Of a stretch of DNA of 51,269 bases, positions 16,721 through 24,588 are shown one piece after another. Both the position numbers and the translations under genes were made by a program. Origin of the DNA: Streptomyces exfoliatus. GTDB taxonomy: Bacteria > Actinomycetota > Actinomycetes > Streptomycetales > Streptomycetaceae. Numbering within the stretch: position 1 is the stretch's first letter; every line of letters starts with the position of its first letter. The notes beneath the pieces were generated by a model. It ran no database searches and was not told where the DNA came from. It saw only the letters and a program-made list of their open reading frames with translations. The DNA lies in the NCBI RefSeq assembly GCF_000725545.1, contig NZ_JNZP01000035.1:1-51269 (forward strand), read 5' to 3'.

Positions 16721-17299
16721 ATGGAACGGATCGACCTGGGAGCGGCGGCGGAGCGTGTCGCCCGGCTCGCGGAGGGCATCGCCGACGAGCGGCTCGGCGA
16801 CCCGACGCCCTGCCCCGAGTACACGGTGGGGACGCTGCTCGCCCACGTCGCCGGGCTCAGCGTCGCCTTCCGCGACGCGGCCAGCAAGCACTTCGGGCCG
16901 ACGACCGACACGCCGCCCGGCTCGTCCCTGCCGGTGCTGGCGGACGACTGGCGGACGGCACTGCCGAAGGCGGTGGACGAGCTGGCCGCCGCCTGGCGGG
17001 AGCCGGACGCCTGGGAGGGTGACACACGGGCCGGCGGGATCGACCTGCCGGCCGCCGTCATGGGCCGCATCGCCCTGGACGAGCTGCTGATCCACGGCTG
17101 GGACCTGGCGCGGTCCACCGGCCAGGCGTACGAGGTGAGCGAGGAGGAACTGAGGGTGTCGGAGGCCCTGTTGACCCCGACCGACGACGCCTCCGGCGAA
17201 GGCTTCTTCGGCCCGATCGTCCCCGTACCGGCCGACGCCCCCCTCCTGGACCACGTGATCGGCCTCAGCGGCCGCCACCCCGACTGGCGCCCGGTCTGA
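16721..17299 (+). CDS. TIGR03086 / maleylpyruvate-isomerase N-terminal family protein
   Basis: A 192-residue member of the mycothiol-dependent maleylpyruvate isomerase N-terminal superfamily (TIGR03086-like). It has LGDPTPCPEYTVGTLLAHVAG, with the conserved CPEYTV and the His of the metal site, and a later DELLIHGWDLARSTGQ motif with the second histidine. Possible in-frame starts are 16670, 16703 and 16721. The last gives the normal family N-terminus (ERIDLGAAAERVARL), with GGAG about 12 bases before it. These proteins are often annotated as DinB relatives; the substrate is unknown. Confidence 0.82.
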   Translation: MERIDLGAAAERVARLAEGIADERLGDPTPCPEYTVGTLLAHVAGLSVAFRDAASKHFGPTTDTPPGSSLPVLADDWRTALPKAVDELAAAWREPDAWEGDTRAGGIDLPAAVMGRIALDELLIHGWDLARSTGQAYEVSEEELRVSEALLTPTDDASGEGFFGPIVPVPADAPLLDHVIGLSGRHPDWRPV

Positions 17300-17419
17300 T
17301 CCGAAAGACAGGCTAGGGACGGCGGTGGTCCGATCGGGGCCGTACGTGGTCGACTGAGGCTCTTGTGAACGGACCACCCGCCCGGGGCGGGGAAGCGGGG
17401 AGACGTGGGAGACAGCGCG

Positions 17420-17935
17420 GTGGTGGTCAGGGGTTTCGCCGACGCACGTCGTACGGCGGTCGGAGCCCTGGTCTTGTTTTGCCTGATCAGCGGGTGCGGA
17501 ACCCCGGCCGGCTCGGACGGCTCGGACGGAGGTCGCGTCGCGGCCGACGCGCCGAGCCGCTCGGCCGAGCAGAGCCCGCGGGTGGAGGTCAGGCGGGACA
17601 AGGGTCCGGTGCTGAGGCGGTTCCCGCAGCTGGGGAACATCACCGGCGTCGAGTGGGCCCCGGCTCCGCTCGGCAGCGGGTCCTCCCGGGTTCCCGGTCC
17701 CACCGACTTCCGGTTCTCCGGTGTGGCGACCCTCGCGAAGGCGGACGTCCAGCGCCTCCAGGCCGCGTACGACTGGGTGCCCGACCAGACGTCACCGTCC
17801 GTCCTGGAGGCCATCGCGCCCGAGGTGCCCGCGGGCACCTCGTGGCAGACGAGCGAGGGCTTCACCTCGGCGGTCACCGGCGACGTGTACCCGGCGGCCT
17901 TCCGGCTGGATCCCGCGACCGGCAACACAGCGCCA
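17420..17935 (+). pseudogene. Lipoprotein gene without a proper end (decayed)
   Basis: The frame begins at GTG 17420 (GGGAG eight bases upstream; another GTG at 17405) and encodes a signal peptide with lipobox LISGC, then about 150 residues of coherent secreted protein up to about 17935 (TGDVYPAAFRLDPATG). After that the composition changes to an Arg/Pro-rich non-biological pattern. No stop occurs until 18640, which would run through the whole acetyltransferase gene at 18033-18551. The natural C-terminus therefore seems lost by a deletion or frameshift near 17930. It could still yield an extended product, so pseudogene is a judgement. The family is not recognised. Confidence 0.6.
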
Positions 17936-18032
17936 CTCCTGTCAGGCACATGGGCTGCTGTCAAGGGTTCAAAGAGCCCGGCCGCCTGGCCACGTGTACC
18001 GGCCGACCGCCGGTGCTGGCAGACTCCGTCCC

Positions 18033-18551
18033 ATGACCTCCGACTTCGACCCCCTACGCGCCCTCTCGGTGGTGCCGCTGACGGCCGACCACGCCGACGA
18101 GGTCGTCGGGATCTACCAGGCCGGCATCGACGAGGGCGACGCCACCTTCGAAACCACCGCTCCCACCTGGGAGCGGTTCGACGCGGCCAAGCTGCCCGAG
18201 CACCGCTTCGCCGCCGTCGACGCCTCGGGCAGGGTCCTGGGCTGGGTCGCGGCCACCAAGGTCTCCGACCGGTGCGCGTACGCCGGGGTGGTCGAGCACT
18301 CCGTCTACGTCCACCCCGACGCCCGCGGCCGGGGCGTCGCCGCCGCACTCCTGCAGGCGCTCGTCGCCTCCACCGAGGCGGCGGGGATCTGGACGATCCA
18401 GGCGGGGATCTTCCCCGAGAACACCGCCAGCCTCGCCGTCCACGCACGGGCCGGCTTCCGGGTCATCGGCACGCGCGAACGCATCGGGCGCATGAACGGC
18501 CGCTGGCGCGACACCGTCCTCGTCGAGCGCCGCAGCACGACCGTGGTGTGA
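18033..18551 (+). CDS. GNAT N-acetyltransferase (phosphinothricin acetyltransferase-like)
   Basis: A 172-residue acetyl-CoA-dependent acetyltransferase. VVPLTADHADEVVGIYQAGI and GDATFETTAPTWERF are typical of the Pat/Bar group. The acetyl-CoA loop HPDARGRGVAAALL and the late motif NTASLAVHARAGFRVIGTRE follow. Close homologues in Streptomyces acetylate small amines or amino acids; resistance to phosphinothricin is only one of several known activities. The ATG at 18033 is used. No clear ribosome-binding site lies upstream, where the decayed lipoprotein frame ends. Confidence 0.88.
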   Translation: MTSDFDPLRALSVVPLTADHADEVVGIYQAGIDEGDATFETTAPTWERFDAAKLPEHRFAAVDASGRVLGWVAATKVSDRCAYAGVVEHSVYVHPDARGRGVAAALLQALVASTEAAGIWTIQAGIFPENTASLAVHARAGFRVIGTRERIGRMNGRWRDTVLVERRSTTVV

Positions 18552-18559
18552 GGGCGAAG

Positions 18560-18584
18560 CCGGCCCGGCGGAGTGCCGGGCCGG
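18560..18584. terminator. Hairpin between convergent genes
   Basis: CCGGCCCGGC (18560-18569), loop GGAGT, then GCCGGGCCGG (18575-18584): a perfect 10-bp stem in the 37-base gap between the acetyltransferase and the convergent hydrolase. Confidence 0.7.
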
Positions 18585-18588
18585 GCGG

Positions 18589-19455
18589 TCAGACCAGGCG
18601 GGTCAGGAGTTCGGCGAAGAGGCCGGGGCGGCCGAAGTAGCCGATGTGCGAGGTGGCCAGGGTGTGCACGTCGAACGGGTTGTGCGGGGTCAGCGCGTCC
18701 GCCTTGCGGATCATGAGGTCCTGGACGGGCGGGGTGAGGCTGCGGTCCTCGGAGAGACGGACGTACGTGTGCGGGACGCGTCCCCAGCCGTCGGCCCTGA
18801 CCAGCGCCGCCGGTGCGAGGACCGCGTAGTTCTCGTCCGGGTCCAGGGAGTCGAGCAGCAGCCGGAACCGGTGGTCCGTCGCGTCGGCCATGACGGCGGC
18901 CTTCAAAGCGGCGAACAACTCCGGATCGGCGTGGGCGGCTCGCCAGTTCAGCCGTACGACACCGGGGTCGGACAGTTCCGTCGGCACGGCGATACGGGCC
19001 GCCGCGGCGTCCAGCAGGTTGTCGTCGACGGCGTCCCACGGCTCGGTGAGCATCGCCGGGTCGCTGAGGCAGAGCGCCGAGAGGTACACCACCCGGTGCA
19101 GCAGCCCGGGCGCCGCGTTGGCGACCGCGCTGACCGTGAGACCGCCGAGGCTGTTGCCGACCAGGACCACCGGACCGTGTGCGGCGATCCGGCGCAGGAC
19201 GCCGACGACGTGCGCGACGTTGTCGTGCAGGGTGACACCGCTCATCGGGGAGGGGGCGGTGGCCAGCGCCGCGCTGTCCTGGGGGTGGCGGTAATACGCG
19301 GCGGGGCCGTCGGCCCGGTCGCCGTGGCCGGGCAGGTCGACGGCGTACGAGCGGTGTCCGAGCAGGGCCAGTTCGTTCTGCAGCGGGCCCCAGGCCTTGG
19401 CGTTGCTGGAGCCGCCGTGTACGAACACGAACGTGGGGCGCGGGTCTGCGCGCAT
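18589..19455 (-). CDS. Alpha/beta-fold hydrolase
   Basis: A 288-residue serine hydrolase. It has the oxyanion-loop HGGSS (near residue 11), PGHGDR, the nucleophile elbow VGNSLGG, and a C-terminal catalytic-His region LATSHIGYFGRP. This is the pattern of the salicylate-esterase/hydroxynitrile-lyase-like hydrolases common in Streptomyces. ATG 19455 is chosen because GAGGA lies about eight bases before it; an ATG at 19473 has no such site. The substrate is unknown. Confidence 0.88.
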   Translation of the reverse strand: MRADPRPTFVFVHGGSSNAKAWGPLQNELALLGHRSYAVDLPGHGDRADGPAAYYRHPQDSAALATAPSPMSGVTLHDNVAHVVGVLRRIAAHGPVVLVGNSLGGLTVSAVANAAPGLLHRVVYLSALCLSDPAMLTEPWDAVDDNLLDAAAARIAVPTELSDPGVVRLNWRAAHADPELFAALKAAVMADATDHRFRLLLDSLDPDENYAVLAPAALVRADGWGRVPHTYVRLSEDRSLTPPVQDLMIRKADALTPHNPFDVHTLATSHIGYFGRPGLFAELLTRLV

Positions 19456-19761
19456 GGTGAGGATCCTCGTCATCCAGAGGTGAGGTGAACGGCGGACGTG
19501 TGACCCGGGGTCGGCGACGGCCGACACGGCAGGGTCAGGACGCCGAACGGATGCGGCAGGACCGCCAGTTGTGGATGGCATGGCAACACATGCGGCCGAC
19601 GCTAACAGGCGGGCACAGCGCCGGACGACCCGTTTTCCCACGACCGAGCGCGCCACGAGCCCGGCATCACCCGAAGCGCGCGGGGCCCGCAGGTGCCGGC
19701 CGGGGCCCGCCGAGGCCCGCCGGAAGCCCGGTGCGGCGACGCCCGCCCGGGCTCGACCGGC
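19456..19761. other. Intergenic stretch without recognised gene
   Basis: About 300 bases between the hydrolase start and the 3' end of the S18 gene. It must hold the hydrolase promoter, but no convincing boxes, hairpins or coding frame were seen. The right end runs into the tandem duplication at 19762-19797. Confidence 0.5.
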
Positions 19762-19797
19762 GAGTGGTACCGCAACGACGAGTGGTACCTCAACGAC
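19762..19797. repeat. 18-bp tandem duplication at the 3' end of rpsR
   Basis: Two adjacent copies (19762-19779 and 19780-19797) of an 18-base unit beginning GAGTGGTACC differ at one base. The second copy contains the stop codon of the minus-strand S18 gene (19790-19792). Confidence 0.8.
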
Positions 19798-20026
19798 CGG
19801 CGTACGGCAGCAGGGCCATCTCGCGGGCGTTCTTGATGGCCGTGGCGAGATCCCGCTGCTGCTGGACGGTCACGCGGGTGACGCGCCGGCTGCGGATCTT
19901 GCCCCGGTCGGAGATGAACTTCCGCAGCAGATCGGTGTCCTTGTAGTCGATGTACGTGATCCCGGCCGCGTCGAGCGGGTTGGGCCGGGGCGTGGCGGGC
20001 TTGCGGGGGTCGGGACGTCGGGCCAT
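19790..20026 (-). CDS. rpsR: 30S ribosomal protein S18, cysteine-free paralogue
   Basis: A 78-residue S18 with the family core [31 protein letters not shown] and [21 protein letters not shown]. It has no cysteine. In bacteria with duplicated ribosomal proteins, the cysteine-free form replaces the zinc-binding form when zinc is short. It is the third gene of the unit L31-COG0523-S18 read leftward from the Zur-like region at 21546-21623. The ATG at 20026 follows a GGAG-containing leader. Confidence 0.95.
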   Translation of the reverse strand: MARRPDPRKPATPRPNPLDAAGITYIDYKDTDLLRKFISDRGKIRSRRVTRVTVQQQRDLATAIKNAREMALLPYAGR

Positions 20027-20079
20027 GGGCGTGTCTCCTCGTACGGGCTCTTGTGGCGGTGTGATCAGGTGGTACGGGG

Positions 20080-21231
20080 TCAGGCGGCGTCGAGAAGAGA
20101 GTCGAAGGCGGCCGGGAGGTGCTTCCACGCCTCGCGCCCCGACCCGTACTCCTCGTCCGTCAGCAGGCAGGAGTCCAGGAGCCGTTCCAGCTCGTCCCGG
20201 TCGAGGCCGGGCGACGTGAACACCAGGTGCTGGCAGCGGTCGCCGTGGTCGGGGTGCCAGTCGAGCGCCGCAGCCGCCCGGCGCATGGGCGGGATCATCT
20301 CCCAGGCCGCGTCCGGCAGCGACGCCAGCCAGGGGCCGACGCTCTCGACGCACAGCGCTCCGCCGGCCGCGTCCCAGGCGAGCAGCGTGTCGGGCCGGTC
20401 GGCGAGCCAGAACCGGCCGCGGCTGCGGGCGGCGGCGCAGCACAGGTCTTCGAGCGCCTGGTAGAGACGCTCGGGGTGGAACGGCCGGTGGCGGCGCCAG
20501 ACGAGCGTGGAGACGCCGGCCTCGTCGGCCTCCTGGGGCAGGAGGGCGCACGCGGGGTGCTGCGCCGCGGCGGCGGCCTCGACGTCGACGCCGGCGAACA
20601 CCGCCCGGGCGAGTTCCGGGGACGCGGCCGGTACCCGGAGCGCGGTGGGGTGGAGCTGAGCGAGGAGGGCGCGGTCCTCGTCGTCGGCCTCGTCGTTGTC
20701 GACGACGGCGAGGACGGGGGCGTACTCCAGTTGGCGGGCCCAGGTGTCGCCGACGGTGCGCTGGTCGGTGGGGGCCGCCGCGAGGCCGGCCTCGGCCAGG
20801 TCGTCGCCGTTGGCGAGACAGGGCAGGACGAGCGCGGGGTCCACGGCGGTGATCACGCCAGTCAGCGCCAGCCGGTCTCCGCCGTGCCCCGCGACGACCT
20901 CGGCCATGGCCTTCGGTTCGACCGAGTCCCACAGTTCGACCACGGCGAGCCGGGTCAGGCCGGCGTCCGCCATCCGCTCCAGTTCGGGGACCAGGTCCTC
21001 GCGCAGTGCGCAGCACGCGCAGTCGTTGACCAGGGGCGTGTCGTCGCGGGAGACGGGGCCCGAGGCGTCGCTGATCACGCGGAGCACGGTGCCGTCGGGC
21101 GCTCCGGACAGGTCGTGGTGCAGTGCCACGCTGCCATGGACGGTGTGCAGGAGGCGCTCGACGACCTCCCGCCGCGCGTCGGCGTGCATGCCGGCGACGA
21201 TCACCACGGGGAGCTTGCCTTCGTGGTCCAT
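20080..21231 (-). CDS. COG0523/CobW-like protein with degenerate P-loop
   Basis: A 383-residue CobW/G3E-like protein, related to zinc chaperones. The CxCC metal motif is kept (CACC, residues 71-74), and the C-terminal CobW domain is present ([33 protein letters not shown]). The nucleotide site is broken: the usual GFLGAGKTT is replaced by [10 protein letters not shown] (about 13-22), and the NKxD guanine motif reads [11 protein letters not shown] hydrolysis is therefore doubtful. It overlaps the L31 stop by one base and precedes S18, so it belongs to the zinc-starvation unit. The normal paralogue is at 21849. Confidence 0.88.
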   Translation of the reverse strand: MDHEGKLPVVIVAGMHADARREVVERLLHTVHGSVALHHDLSGAPDGTVLRVISDASGPVSRDDTPLVNDCACCALREDLVPELERMADAGLTRLAVVELWDSVEPKAMAEVVAGHGGDRLALTGVITAVDPALVLPCLANGDDLAEAGLAAAPTDQRTVGDTWARQLEYAPVLAVVDNDEADDEDRALLAQLHPTALRVPAASPELARAVFAGVDVEAAAAAQHPACALLPQEADEAGVSTLVWRRHRPFHPERLYQALEDLCCAAARSRGRFWLADRPDTLLAWDAAGGALCVESVGPWLASLPDAAWEMIPPMRRAAAALDWHPDHGDRCQHLVFTSPGLDRDELERLLDSCLLTDEEYGSGREAWKHLPAAFDSLLDAA

Positions 21232-21476
21232 CAGCGGGCTCCGTAGCGGCGCTCGAAGCGTTCGACGCGGCCGGCGGTGTCGAGGACGCGTGCGGTGCCC
21301 GTGTAGAAGGGGTGGCTCGCGGAAGAGATCTCGACGTCGACGAGCGGGTAGGTGTTGCCGTCCTCCCAGTCGATGCTCTTGTCGCTGGTCATGGTGGAGC
21401 GGGTGAGGAACGCGGTGCCGGAGGCGGAGTCGCGGAAGACGACGGGTCCGTAGGCGGGGTGGATGCCGGGCTTCAT
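21231..21476 (-). CDS. rpmE: 50S ribosomal protein L31 type B (zinc-independent)
   Basis: An 81-residue L31 of type [17 protein letters not shown], a central [20 protein letters not shown] and the C-terminal [20 protein letters not shown]. There is no CxxC, which fits the form made under zinc limitation. It is the first gene of the minus-strand unit and starts at 21476, about 70 bases from the nearer Zur-like box. Confidence 0.95.
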   Translation of the reverse strand: MKPGIHPAYGPVVFRDSASGTAFLTRSTMTSDKSIDWEDGNTYPLVDVEISSASHPFYTGTARVLDTAGRVERFERRYGAR

Positions 21477-21545
21477 GGCATGCCTTTCGGTGGTCGGGCG
21501 GGGGGTGGGGGCAGCGCTCCGCGGCGTGCCACCAGAGGAGTATAT

Positions 21546-21564
21546 GGCAATGGTTTTCATTACC
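21546..21564. promoter_or_regulatory. Zur-like box 1 (L31 side)
   Basis: On the minus strand this reads GGTAATGAAAACCATTGCC, a 7-5-7 inverted repeat with one mismatch and the core AATG-N5-CATT. It resembles the zinc-uptake-regulator boxes known upstream of cysteine-free ribosomal protein genes in Streptomyces. It precedes the L31 gene. Confidence 0.75.
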
Positions 21565-21610
21565 AAGACGGAGGTCTCAGGGCAGGAGCGACCGCTCCCG
21601 CCGGATTGAT

Positions 21611-21623
21611 AATGGGATCCATT
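21611..21623. promoter_or_regulatory. Zur-like box 2 (L32 side)
   Basis: AATGGGATCCATT has the same AATG-N5-CATT core as the box at 21546-21564 and lies 50 bases before the L32 start, so each divergent unit has its own copy. Confidence 0.7.
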
Positions 21624-21672
21624 TCCATATAGCCTCGCCGCACCCCCTCCCCAGACCTCGAGGAGATCCCTG

Positions 21673-21843
21673 ATGGCCGTCCCGAAGCGGAAGATGTCCC
21701 GCAGCAACACCCGCCACCGCCGCGCCCAGTGGAAGGCGACCACCCCCCAGCTCGTCCCCGTCACCGTGGACGGGTCGGTGTACCAGGTGCCGCAGCGCCT
21801 GGTGAAGGCGTACGAGCGCGGCCTGCTCCGGCCGGAGGGCTGA
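21673..21843 (+). CDS. rpmF: 50S ribosomal protein L32, cysteine-free paralogue
   Basis: A 56-residue L32 starting [20 protein letters not shown], the family hallmark, and ending without the cysteine pair of the zinc-finger form. GAGGAG stands about seven bases upstream of ATG 21673. The next gene begins six bases after its stop. It belongs to the zinc-limitation set with L31 and S18 across the shared control region. Confidence 0.95.
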   Translation: MAVPKRKMSRSNTRHRRAQWKATTPQLVPVTVDGSVYQVPQRLVKAYERGLLRPEG

Positions 21844-21848
21844 GCCCC

Positions 21849-23012
21849 ATGACGCCCACCGAGCGGCTCCCCGTGACCGTGCTCTCCGGATTCCTCGGCG
21901 CGGGGAAGACCACCCTCCTGAACCACGTCCTCGGCAACCGCGAAGGACTGCGGGTCGCGGTCATCGTCAACGACATGAGCGAGGTCAACATCGACGCCGC
22001 GCTCGTGCGCGGCGGTGAGGCCGCCCTGTCCCGCACCGAGGAGCGGCTGGTCGAGATGACCAACGGGTGCATCTGCTGCACCCTGCGCGACGACCTCCTG
22101 GAGGAGGTCGACCGGCTGGCACGCGAGGGCCGGTTCGACCATCTCCTCATCGAGTCCAGCGGCATCTCCGAACCCATGCCGGTGGCCGCCACCTTCTCCT
22201 TCCCCCGGGACGACGGGGCCACCCTCGGTGACCTCGCCCGCCTCGACACGATGGTGACCGTCGTGGACGCCGCGAACTTCCTGCCGGAGCTGGACGGCGG
22301 CGACGAACTCGCCGAGCGCGGCCTCGCCCCCTACGAGGACGACGAGCGGACGGTCAGTGATCTCCTGGTGGACCAGGTCGAGTTCGCGGACGTCATCGTC
22401 CTGAACAAGCTCGACCTGGTCGGTCCTGACGAGGCCCGCCGGCTTCGCGCCACCCTCTCCCGGCTCAACCCCGAGGCGCGTGTCGTTCCCGCCGTACGCG
22501 GACGCGTGCCGCTCGAACAGGTCATGGGCACAGGACTGTTCGACGTCGAACGGGCCCAACAGGCCCCCGGGTGGGTCAAGGAGCTGAACGGCGACCACGT
22601 GCCGGAGACCGAGGAGTACGGCATCTCCTCGCTGGTGTACCGCTCCGGGCTGCCGTTCCACCCGGGCCGGCTGTGGACCTTCGTCACCAAGGGGATGGAC
22701 AGCGGAACCTACGGGCGCGTGCTGCGCTCCAAGGGCTTCTTCTGGCTCGCCACCCGGCCCCGGGTGACCGGACTGTGGTCGCAGGCCGGCGCCGTCGCCC
22801 GGTTCGAGCCCTCGGGCGCCCGCGGCCCGGAGACCGCGCAGGGGCAGGAGCTGGTCTTCATCGGCACGGGACTGCGCGCCGACGCCCTGAGCGCGGCTCT
22901 GGACGCCTGCCTCCTGGCACCGGGCGAGCCCGTACCCGCCGACGACGCCTTCCCCGCGTGGGAGACGTACGGCATCGAGGACGCCTGCGAACACGAGGAG
23001 CGGGCGGCCTGA
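21849..23012 (+). CDS. COG0523/CobW GTPase, putative zinc chaperone
   Basis: A 387-residue G3E-family GTPase with intact motifs: Walker [14 protein letters not shown] (13-25), the metal-binding CxCC (CICC, 74-77), a switch region [10 protein letters not shown], and NKLD for guanine recognition ([10 protein letters not shown]). The C-terminal CobW domain follows. Members of this group next to Zur boxes deliver zinc to client enzymes when the metal is scarce. It lies six bases after L32 and is presumably co-transcribed. Its partner across the divergent region has lost the P-loop. Confidence 0.93.
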   Translation: MTPTERLPVTVLSGFLGAGKTTLLNHVLGNREGLRVAVIVNDMSEVNIDAALVRGGEAALSRTEERLVEMTNGCICCTLRDDLLEEVDRLAREGRFDHLLIESSGISEPMPVAATFSFPRDDGATLGDLARLDTMVTVVDAANFLPELDGGDELAERGLAPYEDDERTVSDLLVDQVEFADVIVLNKLDLVGPDEARRLRATLSRLNPEARVVPAVRGRVPLEQVMGTGLFDVERAQQAPGWVKELNGDHVPETEEYGISSLVYRSGLPFHPGRLWTFVTKGMDSGTYGRVLRSKGFFWLATRPRVTGLWSQAGAVARFEPSGARGPETAQGQELVFIGTGLRADALSAALDACLLAPGEPVPADDAFPAWETYGIEDACEHEERAA

Positions 23013-23224
23013 GGGCAGGCGCCACCCCGGCCCGGCGGCCGTCATCGGCGAGGTGAACGAGGCGCACCGTAACGACCGGTCCGCCACCCAGGGCCGCCCC
23101 GGTGACACGGGTGGCGCCGAACGAGTGAACTCGCCGGTCCGCGGGCAGGAGGGCGGGCCCTCGGCCGTGGGGGCCGGTGGTCAATGGCCGTCCGAGACCC
23201 GCGACCCGGAAGAGGCCTCCCTCG

Positions 23225-24430
23225 ATGCGACGTACCCCCCACCGCCGGCTGTTCGCCGCGACGCTGCTCGTGGCGTCCGTGCTCGCCCCGATGGCGGCCA
23301 CCCCCGCCACTCCCGTACACGCCGCTCCCGCATCCGCCGCCCGGCACGGTGAGGACGACTGCCCGCCGGGCGGTCTCGGCCCCGAGCTGACCGCCCGGCT
23401 GGACAAGTCGATCGAGGACGTCCGCAAGCAGGCGGGCATCCCGGGTGTCGTCGTCGGCCTGTGGATGCCGGGCAAGGGCAGCTACGTCCGTGCGACCGGG
23501 GTCGCCGACACCGCCACCCGGCAGCCGATGTTCGCCGACGGCTTCGTCCGGATCGGCAGCGAGACCAAGACCTTCACGGTCACCGCGCTGCTGGAACTCG
23601 TCGACGACGGCCGGGTGCGCCTCGACGACCCGATCTCGAAGTACGTCGGACACGTGCCGAACGGCCGCCGGATCACCCTGCGCCATCTGGCCGAGATGCG
23701 CAGCGGTCTGTTCCCGTACACCTCCGACCCCGACTTCGACCACGACCTGCTGAGCGACCCGCAGCGCTCGTTCACCCCGCACGAGGTGCTCGCGTACGGC
23801 TTCAAGCACAAGAACACCTTCAAGCCGGGCCAGAAGTTCGAGTACTCCAACACCAACCTCGTCCTGCTCGGCCTGGTGGTCGAGAAGGTCAGCGGCCACC
23901 GGCTCGCCGACTTCATCCACCAGCGGGTGCTCCGGCCCGCCCGCCTGCACCACACGCTGTTCCCGAAGGGCGCGGAGTTCCCCGAGCCGCACGCGCGCGG
24001 CTACACGGACCAGACGCTGAGCGGCGCGGTCGCCGACGCCACGGACTGGAACCCGAGTTGGGCGTGGGCGGCCGGTGCGATGATCTCGAACCTGCACGAC
24101 CTGCGGCGCTGGGCGAAGGTCCTCGCCACCGGCGAACTGCTGAGCCCCGAGACCCAGGCGCAGCGGCTCAGGACGCTGCCGACCACCTTCCCCGGCACCC
24201 GCTACGGTCTCGGCATCTTCGAGACCAACGGATGGATCGGGCACAACGGCTCCATCCCGGGGTACGAGACGGTGACGGTCTACCTGCCGTCGAAGAAGGC
24301 CACCATGGTCGTCATGATCAACACGGACGCCCTCCACGAGGGCCAGGAGCCGTCCACCCTGGTCGCCCGTGCGATCACGACCATCGTCACGCCGGAGAAC
24401 GTCTACGCGGGAGCGGTGGTGCCGCACTGA
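23225..24430 (+). CDS. Secreted serine hydrolase (beta-lactamase / DD-peptidase fold)
   Basis: A 401-residue exported protein. It has a basic N-terminus, a hydrophobic stretch (LFAATLLVASVLAPMAA) and AxA processing sites near residue 34. The catalytic motifs of the class C-like serine hydrolases are present: SETK (SxxK), YSN (YxN) in FEYSNTNL, and HNGS in place of the KTG-type box. Such proteins act as D-alanyl-D-alanine carboxypeptidases, esterases or peptidases outside the cell. No neighbour hints at the substrate. Confidence 0.9.
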   Translation: MRRTPHRRLFAATLLVASVLAPMAATPATPVHAAPASAARHGEDDCPPGGLGPELTARLDKSIEDVRKQAGIPGVVVGLWMPGKGSYVRATGVADTATRQPMFADGFVRIGSETKTFTVTALLELVDDGRVRLDDPISKYVGHVPNGRRITLRHLAEMRSGLFPYTSDPDFDHDLLSDPQRSFTPHEVLAYGFKHKNTFKPGQKFEYSNTNLVLLGLVVEKVSGHRLADFIHQRVLRPARLHHTLFPKGAEFPEPHARGYTDQTLSGAVADATDWNPSWAWAAGAMISNLHDLRRWAKVLATGELLSPETQAQRLRTLPTTFPGTRYGLGIFETNGWIGHNGSIPGYETVTVYLPSKKATMVVMINTDALHEGQEPSTLVARAITTIVTPENVYAGAVVPH

Positions 24431-24454
24431 TCGCACCGAAGGCGGCGGCAAACG

Positions 24455-24492
24455 AAGAGTGGCAAGGGGAGTACTCACCTCTTGCCACTCTT
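24455..24492. terminator. 12-bp hairpin after the serine hydrolase
   Basis: AAGAGTGGCAAG (24455-24466) pairs perfectly with CTTGCCACTCTT (24481-24492) over a 14-base loop, 25 bases past the hydrolase stop. It is most likely a terminator. It also shields helR from read-through, so helR expression would depend on its own promoter. Confidence 0.75.
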
Positions 24493-24509
24493 AACTTATA
24501 GCGCACAGG

Positions 24510-24528
24510 GGGGCTTGCGGCAAGGCCC
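24510..24528 (+). promoter_or_regulatory. Rifamycin-associated element (RAE)
   Basis: GGGGCTTGCGGCAAGGCCC matches the 19-bp inverted-repeat element known upstream of rifamycin-responsive genes in actinomycetes. It lies 60 bases before the helR start, with a CAGAAT (24539-24544) that may be the -10 box. Confidence 0.88.
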
Positions 24529-24588
24529 CGGTGGTACCGCAGAATCGCTGATCTCAGCCATCCCCTGCAGAAATGGGAGTCCCATCCC

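Noticed and set aside
16357..18447. 696-codon minus-strand frame across four plus-strand genes
   Set aside because: It covers several supported genes on the other strand and shows Ser/Arg/Pro-rich antisense composition.
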